Source: Hirsutella rhossiliensis
Lineage: Eukaryota; Ascomycota; Sordariomycetes; Hypocreales; Ophiocordycipitaceae
Length of the DNA stretch: 64,000 nt
Direction: 5' to 3'
Assembly: GCF_020360975.1 (NCBI RefSeq)
Contig: NW_025408669.1
Span: 1,178,001-1,242,000 of the forward strand
This document shows, one piece after another, positions 22,519 to 32,372 of the stretch. Every line of letters begins with the position of its first letter. Positions within the stretch are counted from its first letter, which is position 1. A model generated the notes under the pieces. It made no database searches. It was not told the DNA's origin and was given only the letters and a program-made list of their open reading frames with translations. A program made the translations under genes and the position numbers.

Positions 22519-25500
22519 CAGCCTTAGCCCCCTTACGCCTATAGGGCCCCCGAAGCCCCCTAGGCCCCCTAGGCCTAACTACGACCCTATTAGTATTATA
22601 CAGCATAATACTAATAGGCAGGAAACAGCGAACCTATCGATCCTAGAGCAGGCCCTAGAAATAAGAGCGGACCTTATCTTATTGCAAGAGCCTTACCTCT
22701 ATAAGATCGATAATAGCTATATCCCTATACAGTATCCGGCCTATAACGTTATAACCCCTATCCCCTCTACCGACTTTCCTAAGCTCGATAGGAGGCCTAG
22801 GGTTATAGCGTATAAGAGGAAGGAAGCCCGGATAGAAGCTAGCCCTAGCTTCGACCTCTTTTGCGATCCCGATATACAGGCTATAAGGGTAGAAGGCGCC
22901 GAGCCGTTTACCCTTATTAACTATATAACGAAAAAGAGGCTGGGGCCCTAGCCAGCCAAGGCCGGCAAGGCCCTCATAGAAAGGCTGCTACTAACAGCCC
23001 AGCTCCTATAGCAGCCCTTTCTATTAGCAGGGACTTTAACCTACACTACCCCGGTGGAACCTGTCTACGGATCCTCTAAGGCCCAAGGCAGAAGCCCTTA
23101 TTAGCTAGCTCGACCGCTATAAGGCCTCCTTACTAACGGACCTTACGGTAGCTATAGAAGGCACCTACTAGAGGGAAGGCTTAAAAGGGACCTCGGTTAT
23201 AGACCTTGCTTTCTATAGCCCCTTTAAGCAACTAACCTGGGCTAACTTCCGCTTCTTAGAGGCTACGGCTTAGACCATAAGCCTAGCCTTCGAAGCTAGC
23301 CAGGGGCCCTAATAGGCCCCTATTAGCTAGGCCTGCTACCTATAACTATAGGAAAGCAAACTGGAAGGCCTTCTCGAACACCTAGCTAAGAAGGAACAGG
23401 ACCTCCTTATAGCTATAGAGAGGGCTATAAAACGAGACGACTTAGAGGGGATAGCCTCCCTTCTAACAAGAACCCTTATAGAGGCCTCTAACGCAGCGAT
23501 ACCGAAAAAGAGGCCCTATAAGGGATCTAAACCCTGGTAGACCGACGAGCTGACCTCCCTTCGGAAAGCCCTAAGCCTAGCCCAACGGGCTTATAGGCTA
23601 GCCCAGGACGAGGAGAGCCAGAAGAGCTTTATAGAGGCCCGAAATAGCTTTAAGTACGCTATTAGGGCTAAAAAGCAACACTGGGAGAGCTTCTAGCAGA
23701 AGCAGTAGGAAAGGACGTCTTTACGGCCTTTCCTATACTAAGGCTAAAGCTAACCCTACCCTTCCGAGTATCTCGTATATAAAAGAAGGGATAGAGGTAA
23801 AGCTAATACCTTTACGGAAAAATGCGAGGCCTTCCTAACGACCCTTTTCCGACCCCGGACCCTAGCTCCTAGCCCCCTAGCCCCTAGAGCCTAGAAAGAA
23901 GAGCCCCGGGCCCTATAGGCAGTAAGGGCACGGCTAAGTGGGACTGGCAAGAGCTAAAGGACCCTGAAATTAAAAGGGCTATCGTTAGCTCTTCTAATAA
24001 GAAAGCCCCGGCCCGGACTCCCTAGCTTCCTTCCTATCCAATAAGCTTATAAGGTTATTCCTACGGTCTTTAATAGGGCCTATAAAGCCCTATTTAACCA
24101 AGGATACCACCCTAAGGCGTGGAAGGAAGCTATAGGAATTATACTCCCTAAGCAAAATAAGCTAGACTATACTATCCCTAAAGCCTATAGGGTTATAAGT
24201 CTACTTAACTGTTTAGGGAAGGTCCTCGAAAAGCTATACGCTACCCGGCTAAGCTACTTAGCTAATACGGCCGGGCTTCTAAACCCTACGCAGCTAGGGG
24301 GACGAAAACAGCGGTCAGCTATCGACACGGCCTTCCTCCTTCTACACCACGTCTAAAAGAAGCAGGAGTCTAATAAGAAGGCTATTATAAGCACCCTCTT
24401 ACTAGATATAAAAGCCTTCGACTTCGTATCGAAGGAACAGCTTATAAGGGTCCTAAGGAATTAAACCTCCTAAGGCCCTTATAAGCTGGGTAGACCACTC
24501 CTTACCGAAAGGAAGATCCAGCTAGCCTTCGAGGGCAAACCCAGCCCCTAACGGACCTAGCAACAGGGTACCTTAAGGGTCCCCTATTAGCCCTATCCTA
24601 TTCCTCTTATACGTAGGGGGATACTAGCGGCTAAGGGGTACCAGCTATCCTATATAGACGATTTTAGTATCTCTATAACGTCGACCTCGGCTAAGAAGAA
24701 CGTCCGGCAGCTAGAAGCTATAGCTGCTAACCTATTCGAACAAGCTAAGGACCAAGGGGTCTATTTCGACCCTCTAAGACGGAACTTATCTACTTTAGTA
24801 GGCAAAGGCAGCCTATTTTAGAGGGTATAAGGGTAGGAGGCCTATTTTTCGAAGCGAAGCCCTTAGTACGGTGGCTAGGGGTCTTCTTCGACTCTAGGCT
24901 CCTATTTAAACAACATATCGAAAAGAAGGTAGCCTCCGCATAAGCTGCCTTCGAAGGGCTATCCGCCTAGTCTCTATATAAAGAGCCTATCGTTTAGAGC
25001 TTCAGGCAGCTCTACCAGGCCTGCGTGACCTCGATAGCAGACTACGGGCCCAGCTTTAGTATAGGGCCTAAGACCCTAGGAGCCTAATAAAGCCTTTCCA
25101 AAGGCTTCAGAACCAGGCCCTTCTAAAAGTCCTAGGGGCCTTTAAGGATCCCCTATTAGGCCCTAGAAGCCGAAGCAGCCCTCCCACCACCAGAGGTACG
25201 GTTTAAAAGGCATGCCTCCTATGCCCTTCGAACCCTATACCTCCTACCGAATCACCCTATAAGGCAGGCTTATAACCCAGCTGCAGGATGACCTCGCCGA
25301 CTCGGGCTCCGACCTAGAGCCTAAGTTATATTAGGCCCTATACGCAACTCTTCCGCCTCCTTAAAGGCCTAGTAGCTATTATAGGGCCTAACTATAGCTT
25401 AGAAAGAAGGAAAGCTAGCTGGGAGCCCCCGTAGGCTCTAGAGCCTAAGGCCTCTATTACGATAATAGAGGCCCCTAAGCCTCTAGCTAAGAAGCAGCAC

Positions 25501-26472
25501 CAACGCCTCTTAGCTAACCTAGCTAGCCTAGAAGACTTCGGGCTACGGCCCTTAGTCTTCTATACCGACGGCTCTAAGGGGTGCCCTAAGGGGTCCCCTA
25601 TAGAGACCAACGCTTGCTCCTTCTACGAGATAGGCCTAGAAAATAGGCCTAGTAAGGCGTACTACGAGAACCTAGGGCCCTCTATCGAAGTAGCCGACGC
25701 AGAGCTATTCGCGATACTAAGGGTCCTAGAGGACCTAGCTAAGAGGCCTCGGCCTCTAAGTCTAGCCCTTAACCCCTATAGAGGCTTATATCTTTATAGA
25801 TAGCCAAGCCGCTATACGAAAGGTTAAGGGCTACTCGATACGTATTAGGAGGCTCTTAACGAGCCTAGAGGCCTTCTATAATATACGGCTACACTGGTGC
25901 CCTAGCCACCTAGGGATCTTCGGTAACGAGCTAGCCGACCAGCTAGCTAAGAGAGGCCTAGGGGCCCCTACGCAAGGGACCCCTATAGTCTCTATTAGCT
26001 ACTTACGAAGAAAGGTCCAATAAGCGGCTAAGGACCACTGGAAGGGCCTCTGGGCTGCCGAGGCAGCTAAAGGCCCTAAGGCTAAAGGCTTAGGCAAGCA
26101 CTATACGTCTATTCGAAAGACCCCCCGCTTAGCCTTTAGCCCGGAAAAGGACCTTATAGGAAGGCCTAGGCCGACCCTTTCGGCCTACTACCAACTTCTC
26201 TCGGGGCCGGCTTCCTATTATCCTTCTTAAAGAGGGTTAATAAGGTAAGCCGAGACGACTGCCGCTGCGGCCAAGGAAGGCACGGCCAGGCACCTTATCC
26301 TAAGGTGCCCGAACTATAGGAGGGAAAGAGAGGTCCTTTACCGGGCCTCGAAGGACGGAAGGAGGCCCTTAGCCTACCTTTTCTCTATAGCACTAAGGAG
26401 GGAAGGGAAGCCCTTCTAACCTTCTTAGCTAAAACAGAGATAGGAACGGCTAAGTGGCTCGAAAAAGAGTAA
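22511..26472 (+). pseudogene. LINE-B ORF2 remnant (endonuclease-RT-RNase H)
   Basis: The first 146 codons are open and hold the N-terminus of an exonuclease/endonuclease/phosphatase-type domain, with a start PNYDPISIIQHNTNRQE (N-motif) and ILLQEPY (E-motif). Later frames show the reverse transcriptase YIDDFSISI motif near 24650 and RNase H motifs YTDGSK (25560), DAELFAIL (25700) and DSQAAIR (25800), ending TAKWLEKE. It is broken by frameshifts and RIP stops. ORF2 would be about 1320 codons in the living element. Confidence 0.85.
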
Positions 26473-26688
26473 CCTAGGGGCCCTAGGGCCCTTAGGGGGG
26501 AGAAACACCGCGTGGGAGGAACTAGATTGACCTTTCCTTTGTCTTTGCCTTTATAGCTGCCCTTTCCCTAATTAGTTGTAAGCCCCTAGGCTCTATAGCT
26601 AGCTAGGACTGCTAATAGGGGCCTAGGCCCCTATTTAGCCTCGCTATGGCCCTAGAGGCTGCACGCGAGTAATGATAAAAAAAAAAAA

Positions 26689-26701
26689 GTGCACCTAAAC
26701 C
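26689..26701. repeat. Target-site duplication of LINE-B, right copy
   Basis: GTGCACCTAAACC, identical to 20719-20731, directly follows the poly-A tail. Confidence 0.9.
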
Positions 26702-28985
26702 CTTAGTAGGCGGGCCTCTTAGACCGGGGTTACCACGTCGGCCCTAAGGCGTACCGGCGTCGTTATCGCTTATCTCCTTTATATAAAGTATATTAATTCG
26801 CTCTTCGATAGTTCGAAAGTAACCGCGAACTCGGTCGCCTATTCTACGTATACCCTCTAGGCTTCCTCTAGGCGTACTACCGTAGTAGCCTTATTAGGTC
26901 CGATACTAACTATATTTATATTATCGGCGAAGCTAACGGTATAAATACTATATATCGTGCTAAGCCTTTCGTATAAGGGGGTTATATAGTATAGAAATGG
27001 GATCGGGGATAGGGGGGAGCCCTAGGGGACTCCCGTCGGTACTTAAGTTAGCTCTAAGGTCCTCCTATTAAAGTAAAGGGTCGATCTCCTATCGCTTATA
27101 AAGCTCTATATTAAGCTCGTAAGCTACCTAGGGTATCCCTTAAGCTTTAGTTCCCTTATAAGCTTATTATAGTTAACTATATCGAATACGCCCTTAATAT
27201 CTAGCTATAGGAATAATACGATGCCCCTTTAGGCCTACGTCGCGCGTACTAGTTCCGTTACTAGTAGGATCGCCGCCTTCGTAGAGCGTTCCCTCTTATT
27301 CCTTATTTATCCGTCTAGTAGGATACCGTTTGCCTCTACTACTCCCGCGATCCTTTAGGCTAGTATCTACTTAAGTACTTTTCCTACTATAGGTAGGAGG
27401 GAGATTAGTCTCTAACCCCCTACTATATAGTAGGCGTCCGGCCTCTTACCTAGCTTCCGGATAACTACTATATTCGCGCTATAGAACCGACCTAGGAAAT
27501 ATAAGAGTCGGGTATAAGCGTTAAAGATCGTAGCTAGTTACTAGACTAAGGCTAGGCCGTACTTCTTAATAAACCCTAAGGGGACGCCGTCTAGACCCGC
27601 TACTTTCTAGCTTACTATATTACTTAGCGCCCCTACGATATCGGCTAGCCGGATCTATTAGTTAACTATAAGGGTCGCCTCTGCTATAGGCCGGGGTAGC
27701 CCTTAGGTCGTACCGGCTTTTAGTAGGAAGAACTTAGCGGCTAGTAGCTAGGCCTTCCCTTTAAAGGTTTCTATTAGTTAGTCCTTACCTTCCTTAACTA
27801 GCGGTAGGATATAGGTCGGTTCCGGTAGTAGCCTACTACGGAGTCTTACCTACCTCTCTACGTTCTAGAGCTTAGTATTATCGGCGCTAAATTCCTCTAA
27901 GAACTCGCGCTAGTAGGCCCTCCTTACCTCGTAGATAGTCCGCTTCTAAGCTATAGATGCTTTATATAGGTCTTCTTAGTTCGCCTTATTCCTTTCCCGC
28001 CTATACTTCCTCCTCGCTCTCTTAGCCTCCCTCGTCGCCCTCCCTACCTCTAAGGTAAACTATACGTTGCCCTTAGGTAATACTTACCCCCGGCGCGGAA
28101 CCGTAGCTATCGCGATCCGCGCTAGAGTAGCGAAGATATAGTCTAGGTCCTTATCGATATCCTTAAGCGTCTAGAGCATTAGCTAGTATAGTCCTAGCTA
28201 GGACGTAGTCTTAGCTTCGACTAGCTTTACTTCCGCTTCTTTCTACCTTAGGGCCGGTTTAGGTACCCGGGCCTAGGTATCGACCTATAGTATAATAGTT
28301 TAGGGGATATAGTCTAACCTAGTTAGGTCTAGGTCGGGCCTAGTATACTATATTCCGGTCTCCGGTATTACTTAAGCTAGGTTAATAGTACTATCCCTTT
28401 AGCCGTAGAAGAATCTTATATACTCCCCTCTTAGGGTAGCGAGTTCGAGTTATAGCCTTATCGCCTCTTATATAAGTTATATCGCGCTATCCGAGGTTCT
28501 ATCGTATCCGTCCTAGAGCGGGTAATAGATATTAAAGTCCCTTACTATTACTATAGGGTGCTTTAGTTCGATTACGCTTAGGTCGCGTAGCGCTCCTACC
28601 CTCGCGGCCCCCGGTAGTAAGTAAATCGCCTATAGTCTAGTACTATCCCCGAAAATCACCTCGCTTTAGTCTAGTCCGGACTAGGGCGACTAAGTCCCCG
28701 GCCCGAGCCTTTTATATATATATAGCGCGTACCTCCCCTCCCTATAGACTAGGCTATAGGGCGCCGCTCTAGGGGGGGGGGGGCCGCCTCCCGGTATAGC
28801 TTCTACTTCCTATAGTACTATTAGGTTAAAGCCGGCCTAGTAGTAAAGCGCTAACTAAGCTAGCTTATATCTCTTCTATATATTCTAGAATAGTACTTTT
28901 AGTTATATATAGGTAGGGTCGGGGTAAAAGGGGTCGTTTATATAGGGAGGGAGGCGCTCCGTCTCCTAGCGCTTCTCTATCTACT
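26702..28985 (-). pseudogene. LINE-X ORF2, endonuclease and reverse transcriptase part
   Basis: On the minus strand, the endonuclease motif DFNIYYPL (from GDFNxHHP) lies near 28530. The reverse transcriptase GVP-GSPLSPIPFLYY block is near 27010-27050, and the FADNINIVS active site (from FADD, G to A by RIP) is near 26915-26940. The domain order matches Tad1-type LINEs. LINE-B separates this part from the C-terminus at 19600-20731. TAG/TAA stops are common. Confidence 0.75.
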
Positions 28986-30243
28986 ATACCTATAAATATC
29001 GTTCGTACTTGGTTCGGCCTCCCTAGCCCTACTAGCCGGCGGGTATCTCGAGCTCGACCTCTTATCCCGGCGCGGTCTACCTAGTCCCCGCTTCCGGACT
29101 ACGGTCGATTTAAGAACGCCCTAGGTTTTAACGGTAGGGAGCACCTATTACTCGGCGTATATCTAGGTATTCGCGAACCGTTAAGGTTATCGCGCGTAGT
29201 TTTCCCTCGCTTTTTCCTAGGCTTTATTCGCTATAGGGTAAGTCTAGGTCTACGATAGGTAGTCCCCTTAGTATAAGATATAGTTATAGGGGATTTCGCC
29301 CTTCTTAGCCTTATATTCGTCCTCGCCTCTATTATATACTATGCTCCTATATTAGCTATAGAGTTATATCGATATATATCGCCTAGCGATATAGCTATAT
29401 CTATAGTAGTTATAGCACCTCTATAGTTAGACTAACTCGTCGTAGGGTTTATATTAAAAGATCTATACTTCGAGGACTAAGCCTAGGTCGTAGAGCCTAT
29501 TAGCCTCCTTTAAGCTACCGACCCTAATAAGTATAGTTATCGCCGTCGATGTCTTAGATCGGGGGCATAGCGCCTAGGCCTAGAGGACCTTAACTTTATT
29601 CGCCTCTATAATCTCGTAGAGCAATCGCTCCCTATCTACTATCGCTACCCCTAAGGGGACGTTCTTTACGACTACTATATACGCGCGGCGGGAGATCGTA
29701 GCCTCCGGTCCGAACATGGCTTTAACCTAGCCTTAGTCCCTCTAATAGGCTCTCGCCGCGGTATTAAATATAACCGCGATATCTCCGCTTTAGAGGCGCC
29801 TCGCCGCTATAGCGCTCGTAGCTTTTAGGGCCGTGTTTACCGCCTTTACTATATCCTTTAGTTCGCGGCTTAGGATTTTAGGCGGTGCCTTAGTAGGGAC
29901 TATAATAATCTCGCGTTTATAGCGCGGTAGGACCTATTTTACCGTAGCTTTATATTAGGTCGGTCCCTTAGTCTCGGCTACGACCGCGGCCTAGGTTCGC
30001 TTAGGGCCCCCTAGGCCCGAAGCGATGCCTAGGCGGAGTTCTTTCTTAACTACCTCCTTAATTATATCCCGGATTATCGTCTTAAAGCTCTTATCCGCGC
30101 GGAGCACCGCCGACGACGCGCTACCGGCGCGGCTCTTTGCCCTAGAGAGCCGTTCGACTACTACCTATACCCTACCGAACTATACGCTTAGGATAAAGCC
30201 CGCGAGTTCGTCGTATACTACTTTTTCTATAGGGTCGCTCGGC
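28986..30243 (-). pseudogene. LINE-X ORF1 remnant (gag-like, CCHC knuckle)
   Basis: Minus-strand translation shows an alpha-helical basic region, VRADKSF-like and KDIVKAVNTALKATSA (about 29800-29850), then FGPEATISRRAYIVVVKNVP, then SLKEANRLYDLGLVLE (29470-29520), typical of ORF1 of fungal Tad1-like LINEs. A zinc knuckle follows at 29340-29420, its Cys/His codons altered by RIP. There is no intact frame. Confidence 0.7.
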
Positions 30244-30495
30244 GCCTAGGCCGGTGTCGCATCGCTGCTTTAGGTTTATTAACTCGCTCTATTAGGGTAT
30301 ATAAATTCGGGTGGCGTCTCTTCGCGCTACGCGCTCTAATCGAGCCTAGTGCGTCGAGGGCCGCTACTACGTTTACCTACCCTTTAGCCTCGGCGTAGTA
30401 TCGTTACTAAGGGTAATTAATACTACTAAATTAATTCCTAGTATTAGTTAGTGTTTTAGTCGCGATATGCACCCGCTATAGGCGTATATCGGTTT
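30244..30495 (-). repeat. LINE-X 5' UTR
   Basis: The segment is repeated at 16940-17188. The element appears to begin ATACGCCTATAG near 30495 on the minus strand and to enter ORF1 near 30240. Confidence 0.65.
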
Positions 30496-30552
30496 CGCGA
30501 GAAGTTTTTTTTTTTTTTATAGGCGTATATTAGTTTCGCGAGAAGTTTTTTT
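30484..30552. repeat. Direct repeat with two poly-T runs upstream of LINE-X
   Basis: The 27-bp unit beginning ATAGGCGTATAT and ending CGCGAGAAG occurs twice (30481-30507 and 30520-30546 approximately). Each copy is followed by a poly-T run. On the minus strand this is tail, target, tail, target, then the X 5' end. It could be the scar of insertions that copied little more than a poly-A tail, or a local tandem duplication. Confidence 0.55.
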
Positions 30553-31586
30553 CTATTAATAAGCTATATTAATTTAATATTAACCGATACTATATAAAGG
30601 AGACTATATTATAGCTATCGCTATAGTTAATACCTTTATAGCTTTATAATAAGAATAGTAATTATAAAGAGAATTTAAAGATAATCTATAAATACTACTT
30701 ACTTATAAGTACTATAAGTATATTTTATAGATATTATATATCTACCTAGATTATATAATATACTTCTAGATAAAGGTATAATATAATGCTTTTTTAGTTA
30801 GGTTTAAAGGATAAGTACTTTTAAAACCCTACCTAAGTATAAAATTAAACTACTAGAAAATCGATTAACGCTACCTAAATAACTAAGTTATATTATTAGA
30901 ACCTAATTACGGTATACTACTTAAATACTATGATAATTATAGTTTATTAATAAGATATCTTTTAGAGATATATAAAATCTATAAATACGCTAAAATAAAA
31001 GAATAGTATAACGCTACTTACTTTAAGGTATTTAAACCCTTAATCTTTTAAAGACTTACGTAATAAGTTAAATATAATAAGAAAGATTATAATAAATATA
31101 TATACTTAAACTATAGAGTTTATAAATATAAAAAAGTATAAGTATAGTATAAACGATATAATAGTATATTAAAAGATTATTAGCGATATATATAAAGGCT
31201 ATAAGCTATATTTAACTAAGGAAAAATTAATATAAAAACGCTATATAAAAAATAAAAAGACGCTAAATAAAAACTTAACTTTTAGTATAAAAATAAATAG
31301 AATTATAAAGTATAGTATATAATTAACTATAAAGTAGTATAATATAAATAATATAGCGTTAAGAAATAAGAAATTAGTCTCTTAAGCCTTAATATAATAC
31401 TATATAATAAAAATATAAAGAAACGATATTAATAATAAATTAAAGAAGAATACCTAAATAAAACGAATAAAAACTAAGTAAAAAACGAGGTATATTATCT
31501 ATAAAAGGGCTATAGACTAGCACGATATAATAAGATCTAAGGACCCTATATATAGTAATAGTAAGCTATAGCGACTAAATAATATT
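30546..31586 (+). mobile_element. gypsy-2 internal region, part 1 (after the gag knuckle, before the protease)
   Basis: It matches gypsy-1 7565 down to 6513 in reverse complement. It begins abruptly after the poly-T run, downstream of where the gag zinc knuckle would be. It is heavily RIP-mutated: almost no CpA/TpG and very AT-rich. It is interrupted by the SINE after ACTAAATAATATT. Confidence 0.85.
31574..31586. repeat. SINE target-site duplication, left copy
   Basis: ACTAAATAATATT, identical to 32360-32372. gypsy-1 has a single copy (6500-6512, reverse complement), so this is a true duplication. Confidence 0.9.
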
Positions 31587-31772
31587 ATTATTATTAAGAT
31601 TATACTAGTAACCTATCTAAAGGTATCTAGAACTTCGACGTTAAATAGGAGGGAAAAACTAAAGTGCCTAGGGGAAAACCCTCCCCTCTTTCGTAGCTGG
31701 TCCGCCCTTATGCCGGGTCGCGGTTGCAATACGTAGGAATCTTACGCCGGCTATCTTAGGTATCGTTATAGT
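31587..31772 (-). repeat. 3' module of the SINE shared with unit Y
   Basis: It matches 17189-17375 and the reverse complement of 10170-10352: the simple-repeat tail, a GGAGGG/CCCTCC hairpin around 31647-31686, and a TACGCCGGCTA block at the inner edge. It may be a recognition tail for a LINE reverse transcriptase. Confidence 0.7.
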
Positions 31773-32202
31773 TAGTCGGAATCGCATTAGCCCCGCTATA
31801 AAGTGACCTTAGAAAGTAACTCCTTTACGTACGCGGGGTATATAGCGTTAATCGGTAGTACGAGCGTTTTTTAGTTAACGGTTAATAGTTAATTATATAA
31901 TTGTCTCCGACCTTATCCTATAACGATATCTTCCCGGGCTCTGCCTTGTTTTTCCGCCGTAAGGCTTAGCGGGCTATTTTTTTATTAATGCCGGCCTTTA
32001 GCCGGGCCGGTAGTCGGGTTATCGCACCGGCTTCGCGCCGTACTTATCGAGTTGCTAGTATCGGCCCCGGGTTTTTATTTTCCCGGTCGGGGGGCCCAGA
32101 CCAGGGTCAGGGGGAGGTCCTAACGAATTCGTCGCTAGGTCCGGGTGGGCGAGGTCCGGGCCGGCCCACTTACAGCGGGGCTAGACTGCTGGTGTATTTA
32201 TA

Positions 32203-32220
32203 AGCGCTTCTAGAAGCGCT
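32203..32220. other. Perfect 18-bp palindrome in the SINE body
   Basis: AGCGCTTCTAGAAGCGCT equals its own reverse complement. It lies between the tRNA-like head and the body. The role is unknown. Confidence 0.8.
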
Positions 32221-32280
32221 GATTGGCTAATTAATAAGCAGGTTGGCGTAGTCTGCTGGTCCGACTAAAAATTAATCGTG

Positions 32281-32357
32281 CCCCCGGCCGGATTCGAACC
32301 GACTCTAGCGTTATAGCTAGCAGGCTTCCTAGGTATATAACTACTATACTACGAGGG
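32281..32357 (-). ncRNA. tRNA-like head of the SINE (RNA polymerase III promoter boxes)
   Basis: The minus strand has a B box GGTTCGAATCC at 32290-32300, a T-stem GTCGG/CCGGC around it, an A-box-like TAGTATAGTAG at 32341-32351, and an acceptor stem of six or seven pairs (CCCTCG with CGGGGG). The anticodon arm does not fold canonically: there are extra bases between the D and anticodon arms. It is therefore tRNA-derived and not a working tRNA gene. The parent tRNA cannot be named with confidence. Confidence 0.7.
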
Positions 32358-32359
32358 TA

Positions 32360-32372
32360 ACTAAATAATATT
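32360..32372. repeat. SINE target-site duplication, right copy
   Basis: ACTAAATAATATT, identical to 31574-31586, then gypsy-2 resumes without loss. Confidence 0.9.

Larger units (their letters stand above)
20732..26688 (+). mobile_element. LINE-B: full-length Tad1-like LINE with 13-bp target duplication
   Basis: 5957 bp between exact 13-bp direct repeats, ending in a run of 12 A. It has the same structure as copies A and E: about 150 bp 5' UTR, ORF1 (gag-like), ORF2 (endonuclease, RT, RNase H), and about 215 bp 3' UTR. It is inserted in ORF2 of LINE-X. Partial RIP and many single-base indels in homopolymers, compared with copy E, break both ORFs. Confidence 0.95.
31587..32359 (-). mobile_element. 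tRNA-headed SINE of 773 bp with (AAT)n tail
   Basis: It is inserted in gypsy-2 between exact 13-bp duplications, and the empty site exists in gypsy-1. Read on the minus strand it starts with a tRNA-like head (32281-32357), continues through about 500 bp of GC-rich, CpA/TpG-containing body, and ends with about 185 bp that unit Y also carries, then an (AAT)n tail. A tRNA head plus a terminal module shared with another retroelement is the classic SINE layout. The head and body are not RIP-mutated while the surrounding gypsy-2 is, so it arrived after RIP or escaped as a low-copy short sequence. Confidence 0.75.

Noticed and set aside
30025..30249. A 74-codon plus-strand frame
   Set aside because: It is antisense to the LINE-X ORF1, which has a longer and recognisable reading on the minus strand.
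16940..30495. The 250-bp direct repeats read as LTRs of one giant element
   Set aside because: They contain the LINE-X 5' UTR leading into ORF1. No polypurine tract or primer site was noted beside them, and the enclosed reverse transcriptase is LINE-type (FADD with an endonuclease).
31988..32203. A 71-codon plus-strand frame in the SINE body
   Set aside because: It lies in a GC-rich non-coding SINE, has no homology visible to me, and its length is not unusual for such composition.
32281..32357. A functional tRNA gene on the minus strand
   Set aside because: The anticodon arm has extra bases and the variable region is too short. The sequence is the 5' end of an insertion with target duplications, so it is a SINE head.
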